DNA from: Lates calcarifer
Taxonomy: Eukaryota > Chordata > Actinopteri > Centropomidae
Direction of reading: 5' to 3'
NCBI RefSeq assembly: GCF_001640805.2
Contig: NC_066844.1
Span: forward strand, 14,933,543 to 14,997,542
DNA length: 64,000 bases
Every line of letters starts with the position of its first letter. The stretch's first letter is position 1. Made by a program: the position numbers and the translations under genes. This document shows, one piece after another, positions 26,441-38,420 of the stretch. The notes under the pieces are model-generated. The model was not told the origin of the DNA. It did no database searches and saw only the letters and a list, made by a program, of their open reading frames with translations.

Positions 26441-26949
26441 CTGCATGTCTCCTCTGGCCACAATGTAACACTTACTATCACATTCTCTCATAGGTGATGC
26501 AAATGCTTGGAGGCACAATTTATCCTTTAAAGTTAGATGAGATTCATAAAGTTGAGATTTGACTCATTAAATCAGAAGAGTCATTAAATAGGATCAGAAC
26601 AAGAATAAATGGGGAAACCCAAAAGCAATGCAATTGCAAATAGCAAAGGACCCAAATATTTAAATGTGGCTAATATAATATTTATCCCATTAAGGCACGG
26701 CAAAGCAGGCAGGTTAATGTAGCATGGTTACAGCTTTACAGCATACATGATCTGCTCTTTTTCCTACATACACATGCATGCAAACACGATACACACATGC
26801 AAGAGCAATTCTTTGAAGTAAAGATATAACAGGACCACTGGCTGCCCTTTAAAGGGCTTTGCATCTCTGATGAAGTGTGCAGTGGTGTGTGCTTGTGTGT
26901 CTGTGCGTCTGCATGTCTTTCTGTGGTTGTGTGGGCAAATTTTGTTTGT

Positions 26950-27085
26950 TTGTTGAGAGGACATTTTAGCATTGTGATTACACTTTGGCTGGTCCTCACA
27001 TCTTCAAAGGGCTGTTTGATGGTTAAGACTTGGTTTTAAGGTTTGGGTTAGCATTGGGTTTAGGTTAGGGTTAGAGTTAGGCAGG
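26950..27085 (+). repeat. Dispersed teleost repeat with telomere-like ttaggg units, copy 1
   Basis: The segment runs agaggacattttagcat ... ggtcctcaca ... aaagggctgtttga ... ttaagacttggttttaagg, then gttagg-type units, and ends beside a TG run (27112-27130). Its complement matches 35065-35165 closely. It resembles a repeat common in fish introns whose (T)TAGGG-like tail is part of the element, not a telomere. Confidence 0.6.
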
Positions 27086-27111
27086 GCCTCACAACTTCAG
27101 AAAGACTGATA

Positions 27112-27130
27112 TGTGTGTGTGTGTGTGTGT
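27112..27130. repeat. Short (TG)n microsatellite
   Basis: TG run just after the dispersed repeat ending near 27085. Confidence 0.9.
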
Positions 27131-30100
27131 AATTTATACAAATATCTGTGAGAGCGTGAGAAAGCCTTTCACTCAAGGGCCCTCTGATGCTTAGTGACAC
27201 CTTAATTTGGTATTTTTCAAGAAGCGCTGCACCAACAGGAGGGGACAGCCCGACAAATTCAGCTACTGGAGGACTGGTCTGTTGAGTCAGAGGGACCCCC
27301 AGAGAGAGGAAAGAGAGAAAGAATAGTAGTGTTAAGGGAATGGGGATGAGTTGCAAGATGATGTTTCATTAGCTTAGGCATTACTCACCAGGGTCGCTAT
27401 TACTCTCAGCCATAAACCCTCTGTCTTCCCCTGCACTCGTCTGAGACAGCCAGCCAGCTACTAGTGTGAGGGAGAGGACAGTTAAGGAAAGAGAGAAAAC
27501 GGAAGTTTTTAAGGCAGAGAGAAAGAATGAAGGTGACAGCCCTGAATCAGCAGTCTTTAGTTACAGTCACAGTACTTCAGCGATTTAGTGTTGTACTTCT
27601 ATAAGTTATGGGACTTACAGTATAAGAGACAGATTAAAAAAGGTCAAAGTTTATGCAGCAAAGACCCCAGATATCCTGACTTTTAGTCTGAGTTAAGATC
27701 CAGAACACTAGATCCTGCATCTCCCATAATGCAGCTTGATAGCATCTTATTTAGCCCCTCTCTGCCATGTTTTTCAAACTCCTCACATTCAGTTTATTAC
27801 ACAGGCTGTCTGTTCTGACACAATTTGTAATGCTGGCTTTTGTTACAGATTTGCAACCTCAGGGGATTTTTTTTTTCGGTTTCATTATTATTATTGATTA
27901 AATTCATATTCAATATTATATATATATATATATATATCAGGATACGTAAGCTGAAGTTGTGTGAAATTGCAGGAGATTAGAAAGAAAACAGATGAAAGGG
28001 AGGAACACGGGGAAACAAATGGTTTGAATGGGAGTATTAACTCCTTTACATTTCTGTTCAAACCGGTTCTGCCCTGCCACTGACAGAGAGCGAATTCTTC
28101 TAGAAACCTTTAAGGTCAGAGGTGGATGAGTAATGACTAGCTGGCACAATTAACAAATGGATAATGGCTCCCACCGCCCACCTTCCTCCTGATCTGATGG
28201 CTTTGCAAAGCAAAGCTCAGTAATGACACTAGTTTCATTCAGACCACAGTGGGAATTTCTTTCAGCTGTCTAGCATGATAATGACCATTTGGCCAATTTT
28301 CTCTCCTTTATCAGGCCTAAGCTCCTTTTTTTGTCTCAGACTCAAAATGTCTCCTTGAGGTAAAAATGTCTCCTTATGGAGTATAATTTAAAGCTGTGTT
28401 TGCACTAAGCTGTCTTGATTTTAAAACACATCTCTCTCTGCCTTCCACATGAGGATGGTGTTTTTTTACACCCCAAAACCGCCTCTTTTTAACACTTTTT
28501 AACACAGAGTGGATGAATCTTGAAATGTCATGCTGTAGTGCGGATAGCGAAAATAAAGCATCTCCAAAATGATGACGTATGCCTTCACAGCTGCAGTCGG
28601 GAGCTGAGAAATGTTGAGAAGTGAACTTCTATGAATCTCCAGCTCTCTATGTGATCGCTCATTTTGAATGCCGGTATTACACAGTGCAGGTTGAGTCGAT
28701 TACACTGAAACACAGTATAAGACCATGGAGAGCAGAAGGTGACAGGCAGTGACTACAATGCACATCTTTGTTTGCCACAGTGGAGGAGGAATAAAAACAT
28801 TTATTTGTCTCCAGTTGGATTTTTGTGTGTCAGTGAGAACAGAGATTTGTCAGTGACTTAACAATGCTGGTGTGGATGCAAGTTGTTCTCACATGTAAAC
28901 AGTGTTTTCCAGTTTATCTTTATTGCTGTGGCCCAAAAACACAATTGGATGAGGTATCTTTTATTTCAGGTCAGTATTTTGTAACTGCCTTAGTGTATTT
29001 GCCTTGCTGAGAGCAAATGAGATAAACCGGGGACAAAACAGCACCAGAGGCGTGGCGTTCGAACAAGGTCGGCAATTAAATGTGTCTGAACAGACTCAAT
29101 GCCCTCCATATTAGCAAGTAGCTCTGGGAGACAGCCACGGTCATTGTTTAAGCTTGCAGCAAACTGTGTGTGTGTGTGTGTGTGTGAGTGTGAGAGAGAT
29201 GGTGGTGGTTGGGGTAGGTCAAGTTTATATAGCCGATGAATGGAAATTTTGATAAAAGCAACAAGTGTGACCCCACTTTGAACCAGGGCGCGTTTATCTT
29301 TCAGCCTGATCGAAGACGGCGCAGAGAGGTTCCCCAGGAGGCCACAAGAGAGAGACAGCAAATAGGCAGGGAGGGGGATAAAGCGGGATCCCCACACAAA
29401 GCCTAGCATTATTTTAGTGCCCACCCCCCTCTCCTGTGGGAGACTTGGCTGAATGCGCCTCTCCAGGAGCACAACTCAGTCAAGGCAACAGTGCTCAGCT
29501 ATTCATTTATCTGAATAACAAGTGGAATGAGGCATAGCACGGAGTAGAATCAGTGCAGGTGAGAGAACAGTGTCCGTACACAGACTCAGACTAATTCTCT
29601 GTAAAGTAAAATTCAGTAGATGACACTATATGCTCCATACTGAACCTCTGCCACTGCTGGGTCATCAGTCTAACCAGTTGTGTTGGTCCTACTCAGACCA
29701 GTTGTGGGGTTATAAAGAGGCGTAAAGCTGTAATCCTGTTGGGGCTCCCTGGGATTTGATGTAAGAGCTTTCCTCTGCACTCATCCTCCACTATAGATCC
29801 TGTTGATGTTGCAAATTGTTTTAGCCTCTTGGCTTGGCTAGCATCTCCCTGGCCTTCCTCACTTCCTACGTTAAGCTGGCAGCAGCACAGGAGGAGCTGT
29901 CCTACTTATAGCTCTCTGTGCCTCTTTACGCTGTGTTTTGGTGCGGCGCCAATGTGTTTTGACTTTTAACAAGCACCTACTTGTGCTAATATTAGAGACA
30001 TTAAAGACGTAATGGCGTCACGTAACATTTATTGTACTCCCTTGTGGTCTCACCTTTATTGGAAGATCTCATTTTGCTGATTTGTGATTTCTTTGAAAAT

Positions 30101-31589
30101 CTCTCTCAAGAAATCCTTAAAGCGGCACTGATTCCCTGGTCGATGTGTAGTTAAAAACCCAGGTGAAGACTGCTGAATTATTCTCCTCTAGTTTGCTCAC
30201 ATCAAAGGCTGATTTTTATCAGTTACTTTGCAGTCGCCTCTGGCCATGTGTTTAAGCAATGCCACAGCCAGTAGAAACTTCTGTCAGCTGCTTGAGAACT
30301 CCATAATATCTGCTGCTGTACACTGCAGCCACTGGCAGGAGGCTGTACACTCGCACAGCATCCTATTGCAGCCCCCTGCCTGCTCCCTACGGCCTGCACG
30401 CCTGTTAGTACACTGGCAGGGAACAAGCGCTTTAGCCCACCTAAGAACAGGTGATCCTTCACAGATGGAAGAGGCTGCACCCAAGGGAGTTCACGCTCTA
30501 TCGTTTGCATCTTTGGCTCATAAATCTTTTATAAAGGATGTCAGTTTTGCTTACACAGAGGGGAGGCAAATGCCCCTCAGGACCAGGATGAAATACAGGT
30601 ACAAAAGGCTTCTGCAAGCTTTACTTGGTTTGTGTGTCTGGTTGCTTGTGTGGGAGAGAGCAACTTTCTTTGTGTTACACTTTGTGCAACTATTCTTGAT
30701 CCTAATTTGGTGCGTGTTAAATGTGCTTATCATGTGTTACAGCATATTTACCATACTAATGGTGGTGGCCATTCAGATGCAAATGAGTAAATGCTGTTTG
30801 GAACATATCCAAATCCCCCCTCGCATTACATTGAATTCCTGAATCGCTTAGTTTGAATATGTATTCTAACCTGAGTATTATACTTTGCTGGAGTAATATT
30901 CAACTGCACAAAGGCACCAGAATGTGTGCATTATTCATTCTCAGTGACATATTTAGATACGCATGCATTTAGTTGAAAACAAACAGAATGACAAAATAGA
31001 TTCCATTTAAGATGCAGTGTGCAAACACAAAATCCAGCCTCTGTGTCCATCTCTCCTTCACTTCTTTGTATCCCTCTCTTGTCTTTGTTTTTTCCCCCTC
31101 TTTCTCTTTCTTAAAAGGAAGTGATGCCTCATGGACTGTCTGGTGTATCATGGCTCTAACTGCTTATGACATCAACGCTGTTTGCTTTGATCTAACCGTG
31201 TCTGGCAAATGGCTTTTTTTTCCTGAGACACAGCAGTGAAAGTTAACACATTTAATATGAAAACAGGACTGTCAGGGAGTCACACAGACACATGCACGAC
31301 CAGCTTGTTCTGTCAAGACAACATTGCTGACAAGCAGTTGGCCTTTGTAACCCTTGCAGTTGTTTTTATTTGTCATCAGTGTTATACATATACATATTTT
31401 AACTCTGGTCAGCCCAGCAGTACATGTGAATGAGGCCTGTAGAGAATAACACAGATCAGTGTAGACAGCTGTGTCCTTCCTTGCAGTGAAGCCCCACATA
31501 CAAATAAGGGAGAGAATTTGAATACAAACATGTATGAGTTGGACTGCTCTGGATCATCGTGTAAATGTCAATGTGCATTTATGCACAAA
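27131..31589. other. Intron 2 segment with minor simple repeats
   Basis: Contains a TA run at about 27916-27937, a TG run at 29165-29186 and a palindromic ctttgcaaag at about 28201-28210. The longest open frame (30228-30842, 204 codons) has no recognisable domain and reads as chance translation. No gene is supported. Confidence 0.45.
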
Positions 31590-31860
31590 GAGAGCCGGCG
31601 GGTTCCCTTGATAATTTCCGCCACCCCCGAAGTCATTGTCGCCATGTAATTGTATTTGTGCAACTCACCTGTTTGCTGGGGGAAGTGATACTGGCTCTGT
31701 AAATCGAATTACGTCGTTTATTCCGCCACTAATGAGTGATTTAATGATATAAGTGTGCCGGGCTAATGCCAACCCGCGGCCATAAGGAAACAGCGTCCCA
31801 CTCCGGCCGACTTGCCAGCCAAATGAGCGGCATTATTGCTCGTGTGCCGCTTGAGCAGAG
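31590..31860. promoter_or_regulatory. CpG-enriched candidate enhancer / conserved non-coding block
   Basis: I count about 18 CpG dinucleotides in this 270-base stretch, far more than in the surrounding intron. It also holds homeodomain-type cores (tgtaattg, cgaattacg, ctaatgag, tttaatgat) and no simple repeat or transposon mark. It is not an obvious exon: all frames are interrupted. It could be an intronic enhancer, an alternative promoter or a small CpG island. Confidence 0.35.
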
Positions 31861-32479
31861 ATGATGAACAGGAATTAATCACACTGTCTTTTCCTCCAGA
31901 CTTCTGTGTTGGTGTCCTCAGTTTCTTGATGTTTTGCTGTGCTCTTTTCCATCTCCCTGGCTTAGTCTCCAGTTAGTCTCCCTCCATAATCTATCTGTCC
32001 ATCCATCAAAATGACCAATTTTGTCCATGTAATAATGTCATGCCTTATAGTCAGGCATGGAACGAAGAGGTGAAAACACATGGGCTGTATTAGAGATGGA
32101 CGTTGGTTACTTTACCAGGATATTATAAGCCTCAGGCTGCTCATGGCATACAAATAAACTGCCACCAGATGAAGAGAAATGCAGTGTTTTATTATCATAT
32201 TTCCCTCAAGCTCTTTAATGCAATTTTACTCTCATCATGCTTCTGTAAACTTGTATTGGGTTTCTACTGCACGCCTCGGAATGATTAGCAAACATGCAAG
32301 ATTCAGATCCACATTCATGCCTGATAAAAGCTGGTGGGCTACAACAGTTTAGCAACTTCATCAAACAGAGGGGACTTAAAAATATTTTTTCACCATTCAG
32401 CCTTAAAGAACGAAAGGGGGGTTCAGTAATACATCTTTTTCTCTGTTGAACTAAAAGGCAGAGTGAGAGTAAATGACTA

Positions 32480-32740
32480 TTGATTGGCCCAGCCGCAGGG
32501 TTGGGGTTCGCGGCCTTCTAACTGCTAGTCTGGCTGAGTGGCTATTATTAGCATTGCTCAGCATGTCGTGTACGACCCAGGTAAGTGGCTGTCCCTGACA
32601 AATGCTGTTTGCCAGCCCAGTCCATTATCTGTGGGGAGCAGGATGACCGCTGGGCCTCACTGCTAATATGCAAGGAGATGCTTATCAGTTCAAATTAAGA
32701 GGAGGCCCTCCTAGAGACCAAGGGATGTAATTGTTTTTGA
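32480..32740. promoter_or_regulatory. Candidate conserved non-coding block with a strong cryptic splice donor
   Basis: A repeat-poor, relatively GC-rich stretch containing tgattggcc, gctattattagcat, ctaatatgcaagg and aaattaag. It includes an ideal 5' splice site, cccag|gtaagt, at 32580/32581. An AG preceded by a weak pyrimidine tract at 32460-32461 would define a 119-base exon (32462-32580). Whether this is an enhancer, a rare exon or neither is unknown. Confidence 0.3.
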
Positions 32741-34936
32741 CAAGCCATAGCCCTGCAGACATGAACCCTCCAGGGAGGAAATGGGTGGAACTCTTCACAT
32801 GGTTGGAGGCGGAGTGTGAGGGCTGAGTGGAGCATCCAGTGAGATGGCCTCCTCCTCACATTCTAGTGGGTTGGTATTAAGGTTAATTTGTATCGTCTGA
32901 GTGTCCATTACAAGGATATGAATGAGTTTCTTTTCCAAAGTATGTGATCTAATATGGAATCAGATCATTTAATGTTATTCTGAACAGACATTTTAGAATT
33001 TAGAAAACCTGTGTAGTTGCTCAGGAGGAAGAATCAAGTAAGGAAAACTCTCAAGTATCAACTTGATGTTTGCTCTCTTTGTTACTTGACTGAAGCAGCT
33101 TTAAATATAAGGCCCTATTTTTGCAGTGTAGAGATGTCTGACTTAACAATCCACTGAGGAACGAAATGGAAAATTACCTATAATTTCAGTGACATGTTTA
33201 TACATTAGACAGATGCAGTGGAGCAAATAAATTGTCAGGACTGTTCCTGTGAAAATATCTAAGAGAGAGCAGGTTTAAATGCTCCTGTTCCCCAACTATC
33301 ACACCACTCTGTGATGGCAGCTGTGTAAAACAGTGTGTATTTAACAGGTGACCCTCATGAATAACCATCTCTGTTCATTTTTCAGAAGTCAGACATTTTC
33401 AAATATTAATTTTGCAGCATTTACACTCTATTGAATATTAAGATACATAATCAATGTGTTACTTAAAGAGAGTTTTATATTCTGGACTGTTTTCAACCTT
33501 AATGTTGCAAGTCTACCAAGTTTCTATATGTCCATCTGCAGTGCATGCCCTGGAGTCAGTCGGTCCCAGAAGTGTCTTGTAAGTCCAGTTTAACCATTGT
33601 AATCTATGTCTCATGTCACACTTTTTTGCTGCAGTGGCAGACAGGTAGAAATGATAGAAAAGTGAACAGTGTCTCCAGACATTATGCACTCAGTTTTGAA
33701 CTGAGACAATGTCAGCTGTCAAATAGCCAGGAAATAGTGTCACCTCGTGTCATGTTAGAAGATGGACAGCACAAAAAGACAAGAAAATTCTTTTTCGTGG
33801 TCCCAAACCTGAATGCTTCCAAGAGCTTGACAGGTCCTGTGTGATACATTTGACAACCACAGACACAATTACACATACTGTGCATTGGTTTTCCCATTCA
33901 CCTCTATCTGCACAATCAAAGTGCTAAGAAAGATCTTGTAGATGGGCATGAATACCTCTGACAGCCGGTCCCTCTGGGAGATGGTTTTACTAATTGTTGG
34001 TTTTTACTGACTATTGTACACTCCATTTGCCAGTATTTATAGCTCAGCGAGATAGAGAGATAGTTACAGCTGGTGCTCACAAAGACGGGACAAGAAGGGT
34101 ATGTGTTTCGGAAGATTGCACATAAGTGCTGTTTCAGGTGTTGCTGTAGAATTATAATGGAGAGGAACAGCGGGGGTTCACATTGGAGGAGAGAGACAAA
34201 AAAAATGATGGGCAGATAGGATGATGCAGTAGTGCAGTATGACAATTGCAGCATGCACAATAGCATAATGATATGGTCACTGAATCATATGGGGGGTGGT
34301 TTTCAGCTTGGAGTCACAGTATAGACCGTTTTTGAATTTTAATGTTGATAGGTACAGTATTATATTTTGCAGTCAGTTCTCATTGGAATTTGTTTTCCTT
34401 GCCCCCGTGCCTAAAACAGACCCAGGTTTTGCTTTTCCTTGGAAATGTTTGTTGAAGCTCCTTCTGTATTTGAGCCATATGGTTGGGTCCTACTGCAAGC
34501 TGTTCAGCTGAACATGAATACAAAAGTTATGGTATCTAGAGACATCATTAAGGCTGAGGATGGGTGTTGTAAAGTTTGAACTTGAATTTTTAAAGTTTGA
34601 ATTTAACATACTTGTTGACTCTCGTGAGTGTTTTGAAATGGCCACCCCACAGATCAGCTACCTGTATGTGTCGGTGTAACACCGTGTTAATGATCTGATC
34701 ATGAGAAATCCATGCATTCATTTCAATCATTTACTGAACAAAATGATTCTTGTTTTCAAAGTAGCCTTATAATCCTTTAACTAAAAATTGAAGTCGTTTT
34801 TAAAGCAAAAGGCATTTGTCAAACATTTCAACTGTTTTGTAAATAAGTGCTAAATGATGAGAGTAGATGAGTTTCTAAATGCTGTGTGTCTTAATAACAT
34901 GCTCACAAATGCAACCAATCATTTGTGGCATGCTTG
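32741..34936. other. Intron 2 segment, no genes recognised
   Basis: AT-rich intronic sequence without a recognised exon, RNA gene or transposon. Confidence 0.4.
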
Positions 34937-34943
34937 CACACAC

Positions 34944-34990
<47 letters not shown>
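34937..34990. repeat. (CG)n-(CA)n microsatellite
   Basis: A CGCGCGCG core (about 34945-34953) runs into a perfect CA run to 34984. This is strongly Z-DNA-prone composition. Confidence 0.95.
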
Positions 34991-35064
34991 TCTTTTGTAC
35001 CTATTTTTATGGGCTCCTGTCATTGACATAATGCCTTCCCTAGCCCTTTACCCTACCCTTAAGC

Positions 35065-35235
35065 ATCACAACGCATACCTCTAAACCTAACCCTAAAACC
35101 AAGTCTTAATCCTCAAACAGCCATTTAAAGTGTGTGAAGTCCAGCATTTTGGTCCCCACAAAGCTGTCAGACCCCAGAAGTATAGTTGGCTCCCAGTTTT
35201 TGGACCCCACAAATAGAGTAAAACAAGCCTATTCA
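35065..35235 (-). repeat. Dispersed teleost repeat with telomere-like units, copy 2 (inverted)
   Basis: Read on the minus strand: tggggaccaaaatgctgg, then cttcacacactttaaatgg, ctgtttgaggattaagac and ttggttttagggttagg. This aligns with 26990-27060 read forward, with strong identity over about 65 bases by eye. It is flanked on both sides by CA-type microsatellites (34937-34990 and 35236-35275). Confidence 0.6.
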
Positions 35236-35309
35236 CACACACAGGCGCGCACGCATATGCACGCACACACACACACCAAACAGCATCCTTAACAGTCAGT
35301 CTCGACACT

Positions 35310-35485
35310 GAGATCTGAAACCAATTTAATATCTGTCATGTCCCCATTAAAATCAGAGCGTTAATTACACCTTATAAAAAGCCCGTCATGTTTCATAATC
35401 CTGCAAGCAGCAACAATTCAAACTCAATCAGCCACTCAGATCTAGCATTGAATTAGCGCACTGTCAATCTGTAATTGAATGGTTG
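35310..35485. promoter_or_regulatory. Candidate conserved non-coding block (TAAT-rich)
   Basis: Dense homeodomain-type cores (caatttaatat, gttaattacacc, cttataaaaag, ttcataatcc, tgaattagcg, gtaattgaatgg) in a repeat-free stretch without an open frame. Regulatory role is inferred from motif density. Confidence 0.3.
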
Positions 35486-36039
35486 TCCAGACTGGGCGCA
35501 AGGCTGCCAATTTAAACATGTTTACTGTTCCCTATCTAGATCTTATATCTGACCTTGAAGGTTTAGAGGCTCATTCTTTTTTCCTGGCAGCTCAGTCTGA
35601 AGGAGGTAGTGGGCTGCCAGTGTGCCAGAGGACAAGTGCTCTGTGCTGCGCCCGGTTGAGATGCAGATCACGTTAGCCTGCTGCTGGCTGGCTGGCTGCT
35701 GAGAGGCGGACTCGCGCATCTGACCTGGATGTTTCTCCCTCACTTCATCTGTTTGTTCTGCTTCCTGTTCTGCTTCCACCTACATACAGCCTTTTATTTC
35801 CTGTGTGTCTTTGTCATTAAAAGTAAAATATTCCCGTCAGGCCATTTGTACAAAAGATCAGAGGAGAGGAAGACAGAGAGGAAGTGTTCCTTTTAAAACT
35901 CCACTTTCCACTTTTAATGGACCATTTGTAGTTCCAAAAATAGAACTATCCTCTAAATCTTAAATATAAAACTTTCAAACTTACAGGAAACAGTAACCCT
36001 GGCTCCCAAATCCAGTAGGCTGTTTATTCTAAAACAGGA

Positions 36040-36110
36040 CTAAAGCTGGATTTATACTTGTGCATTATGGGGCTAAGCCATACCTACAGCAACTACGGAA
36101 ATGTAGTTAC
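36040..36110 (+). repeat. Possible DNA-transposon fragment
   Basis: The motif aaagctggatttatact followed by gtgcat and alternating ctacagcaactacgg blocks resembles the end region of a repeat family frequent in fish genomes. No inverted-repeat partner was found. Confidence 0.25.
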
Positions 36111-36409
36111 ATGTTGGGGCTGCTTTTGCTTTCCTGTGCATGGTTCTGTCACCAGTGGAGTTTGTTGAGAGTGAACATCTGACAGAGCAACATCACTGCA
36201 GATATGAATGAATGAATCACTTACAGTGATTGTGAAGTGGAACATTGCACATTACCTAAATGTTACTTCAGTTCGATAAATTAACTGTAATTCAAAGTTT
36301 AGCTTACTTTTTCTCTCTATCATAAAGTAAATGAAAAAAATGTGAACAGTTTTTAAGGTGTATAAAGCACAATATGGCCTGATTATGTGCAGTACGTGTC
36401 TAGCTTTTA

Positions 36410-36540
36410 TGGAGGCGATTTCAAAATATATTAGGGCATCACCAAAATGTTGAAGCAGGATGATGAATGTCTGTACCAAATTTCATGGCAGTCCATCCAA
36501 TATTTCAGCCTGAAGTGGTAGACCTATGAATGGAAACTGA
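36410..36540 (+). repeat. Dispersed teleost repeat relic (family unnamed)
   Basis: Contains gatgaatgtctgtacc, aaatttcatggcagtccatc, caatatttcag and aagtggtagacc in the order I recognise from a repeat very common in percomorph introns. No coding frame; ends are approximate. Confidence 0.5.
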
Positions 36541-37529
36541 AATCCTTTGAACTATGCTGCTAGTATGGCTGAAAAACACTAACAACACTAACAAAAACAA
36601 AACAAAAAAACCTCAATTATGAACGTGAAACAAGCAAGACATTTTACTGCAGTGTTGTTCCTGCATGGTGTAGCGTTTGGGAACTTCCTGAACACGCTCT
36701 CTCACCCCTGATCAGTGATTAGGAAAGCAGAGTACAATTATTGGGAGGTTTTGTGCTGCAGCATTTGCTGACCTTAGTCAGACGTGGTGGTTCCCCCTCA
36801 CTGCATTTGTAAAGCAGACTGTGAGGCCGCAAGGGATGGGCTGGGAAGGTCAGTAAATGTGAAGTGCACACAGGCAGAAAAATGAAAAGAGAATCAGATG
36901 GACCACTAAGACTTATCACCTGGGTATGACCTGCCTGTAGCCTCCCTGGTGGAGGCAGAGTAGGTTATAGTTTAAGTGGCTGTCAGGTTGATGTCTGTGG
37001 CGGACCAGAAAGAGGAGGAAGAGGAGGATGCACCACACTGGTCTTGGAAATCAGCACATTGAGCCTGACAGGAATCAAAATGTCACACCCAGCTGTTGAT
37101 TGACTTTTTTGGGGGGGTCAGTTTGGTGATGATGTACTTGTAGAACTCTGACATTTGAAATCAACAGGTACAACATTTTATCACAGAATAACACTAACAT
37201 CTGCATTCTAGTTGTGATTACATGAGTTTACTGTGGGTAATTTAACTTTGAAATGAACTTCATTTTACTGTAAATTTAACATCTTGTTGTCTTGATTAGT
37301 GTGACCCATATTTTTATTTACTTATATATTATATATGCGACTAAATGAAACCGATATTTTATTGCACAGGCATCAGCATAAGGAAGGATAAAATTGCATA
37401 GAAGTTATTCTATAGTCAAGTAATGATGTTTTGGGGAGCAGAGTTTCATGAATACAAATAAGAAACTTGTCATGTTCTGTGTTTCTAATACAGTTCAAAG
37501 AAAAACATGATCTCAGATGTCTCAAGATG

Positions 37530-38420
37530 ACCTCAGGTGAGAATACATCAGTCTGGAGAAGGTTATAAAGTTATATCAAAAAGTTTTGGACTCTCAACAG
37601 TCCATTGAGACAAATAAGATAAAAATAGAAATAAAATATCACAAAGAGCCAAAAGCGAAACATTAAAAGTAGAAAAGGAATGAAAAAAAGATAAAGATTG
37701 AGAGATCCCTCAGCCTTCACTGCTGCATCTGATGTCATTGTGCATCCATCAAAAATAAACAGACCACTGAGTAGAAATGGCATTCGCACAAGGGCAGCCA
37801 GGGAGAACTTTTACTGTAGGAGAACAAATTTAGCCAAAAATATCTGCCTCAGATCACCTGGTAAAACCTGGTGATTTGAGGAGAACTGCTCTTAGAAGAA
37901 ATCAGTCCACAATAGAACTGTATGGCAATGGTTAAAAATGCCATATTTAACAGGAATGCCATATTGCTCACTGGCAGAATGTCTTATGTACCACCAGTCA
38001 AGCACAGTTGTGAGTTTTTTCCCCTCTCTGGAACTGAGTACAGTCAGAGAAATAGATGAGGACTCTTGAACAAAATGATTGCCTGTCTCACTAAGGAGTA
38101 AAGCAGTGCTGAATGTGTTCCAACAAGACAATGATCCTTAGTATTCAAGCAAATCTACTAAAAAAGGCTTAGAAAGAAGACATTAAGTGGTTTGGATTAG
38201 CAAAGCAAAAGTCCTGACCTAAATCCAACTGAGATGCTGTGGCCTGGTCATGCAAGAGAGCCCTCAAACCCTCAATGAGTTCTGTTAAGAGAAGTGGGCA
38301 AAAATCCCTGAGGGGAGATCCAAGAAACTGATCAGTAGCTAGGAGAAATTTACTTGAAGTGATTGATGATAAATGCGATGCCACACAGTGTTGGCAGGAA
38401 TATAGGCTGCATAAGAAGCA
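37530..38420 (+). pseudogene. Tc1/mariner transposase relic (inactive)
   Basis: Tc1 elements move by cut-and-paste using a DD34E transposase. Near 37553-37605 a forward frame gives GEGYKVISKSFGLSTVH, like the N-terminal helix-turn-helix of Tc1 proteins. At 38118-38135 the frame gives FQQDND, holding the second catalytic Asp (38127-38129). At 38213-38242 it gives PDLNPTEMLW, holding the catalytic Glu (38231-38233). The Asp-Glu distance is 104 nt where a DD34E protein needs 105, so one base has been lost. In-frame stops (38139-38141 and 38184-38186) confirm decay. The middle of the gene is too eroded to follow. Terminal inverted repeats and TA duplications were not found. Confidence 0.8.

Noticed and set aside
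27040..27085. Interstitial telomere array
   Set aside because: Only a few irregular gttagg units are present, and they belong to a dispersed repeat with an inverted copy at 35065-35235.
28990..29472. 160-codon open frame on the minus strand
   Set aside because: It includes a translated (CA)n run and no recognisable domain or gene structure.
30228..30842. Longest open frame (204 codons, + strand)
   Set aside because: No domain, no splice context, unusual composition with chance-like hydrophobic runs, and an antisense frame overlaps it. It reads as random intronic translation.
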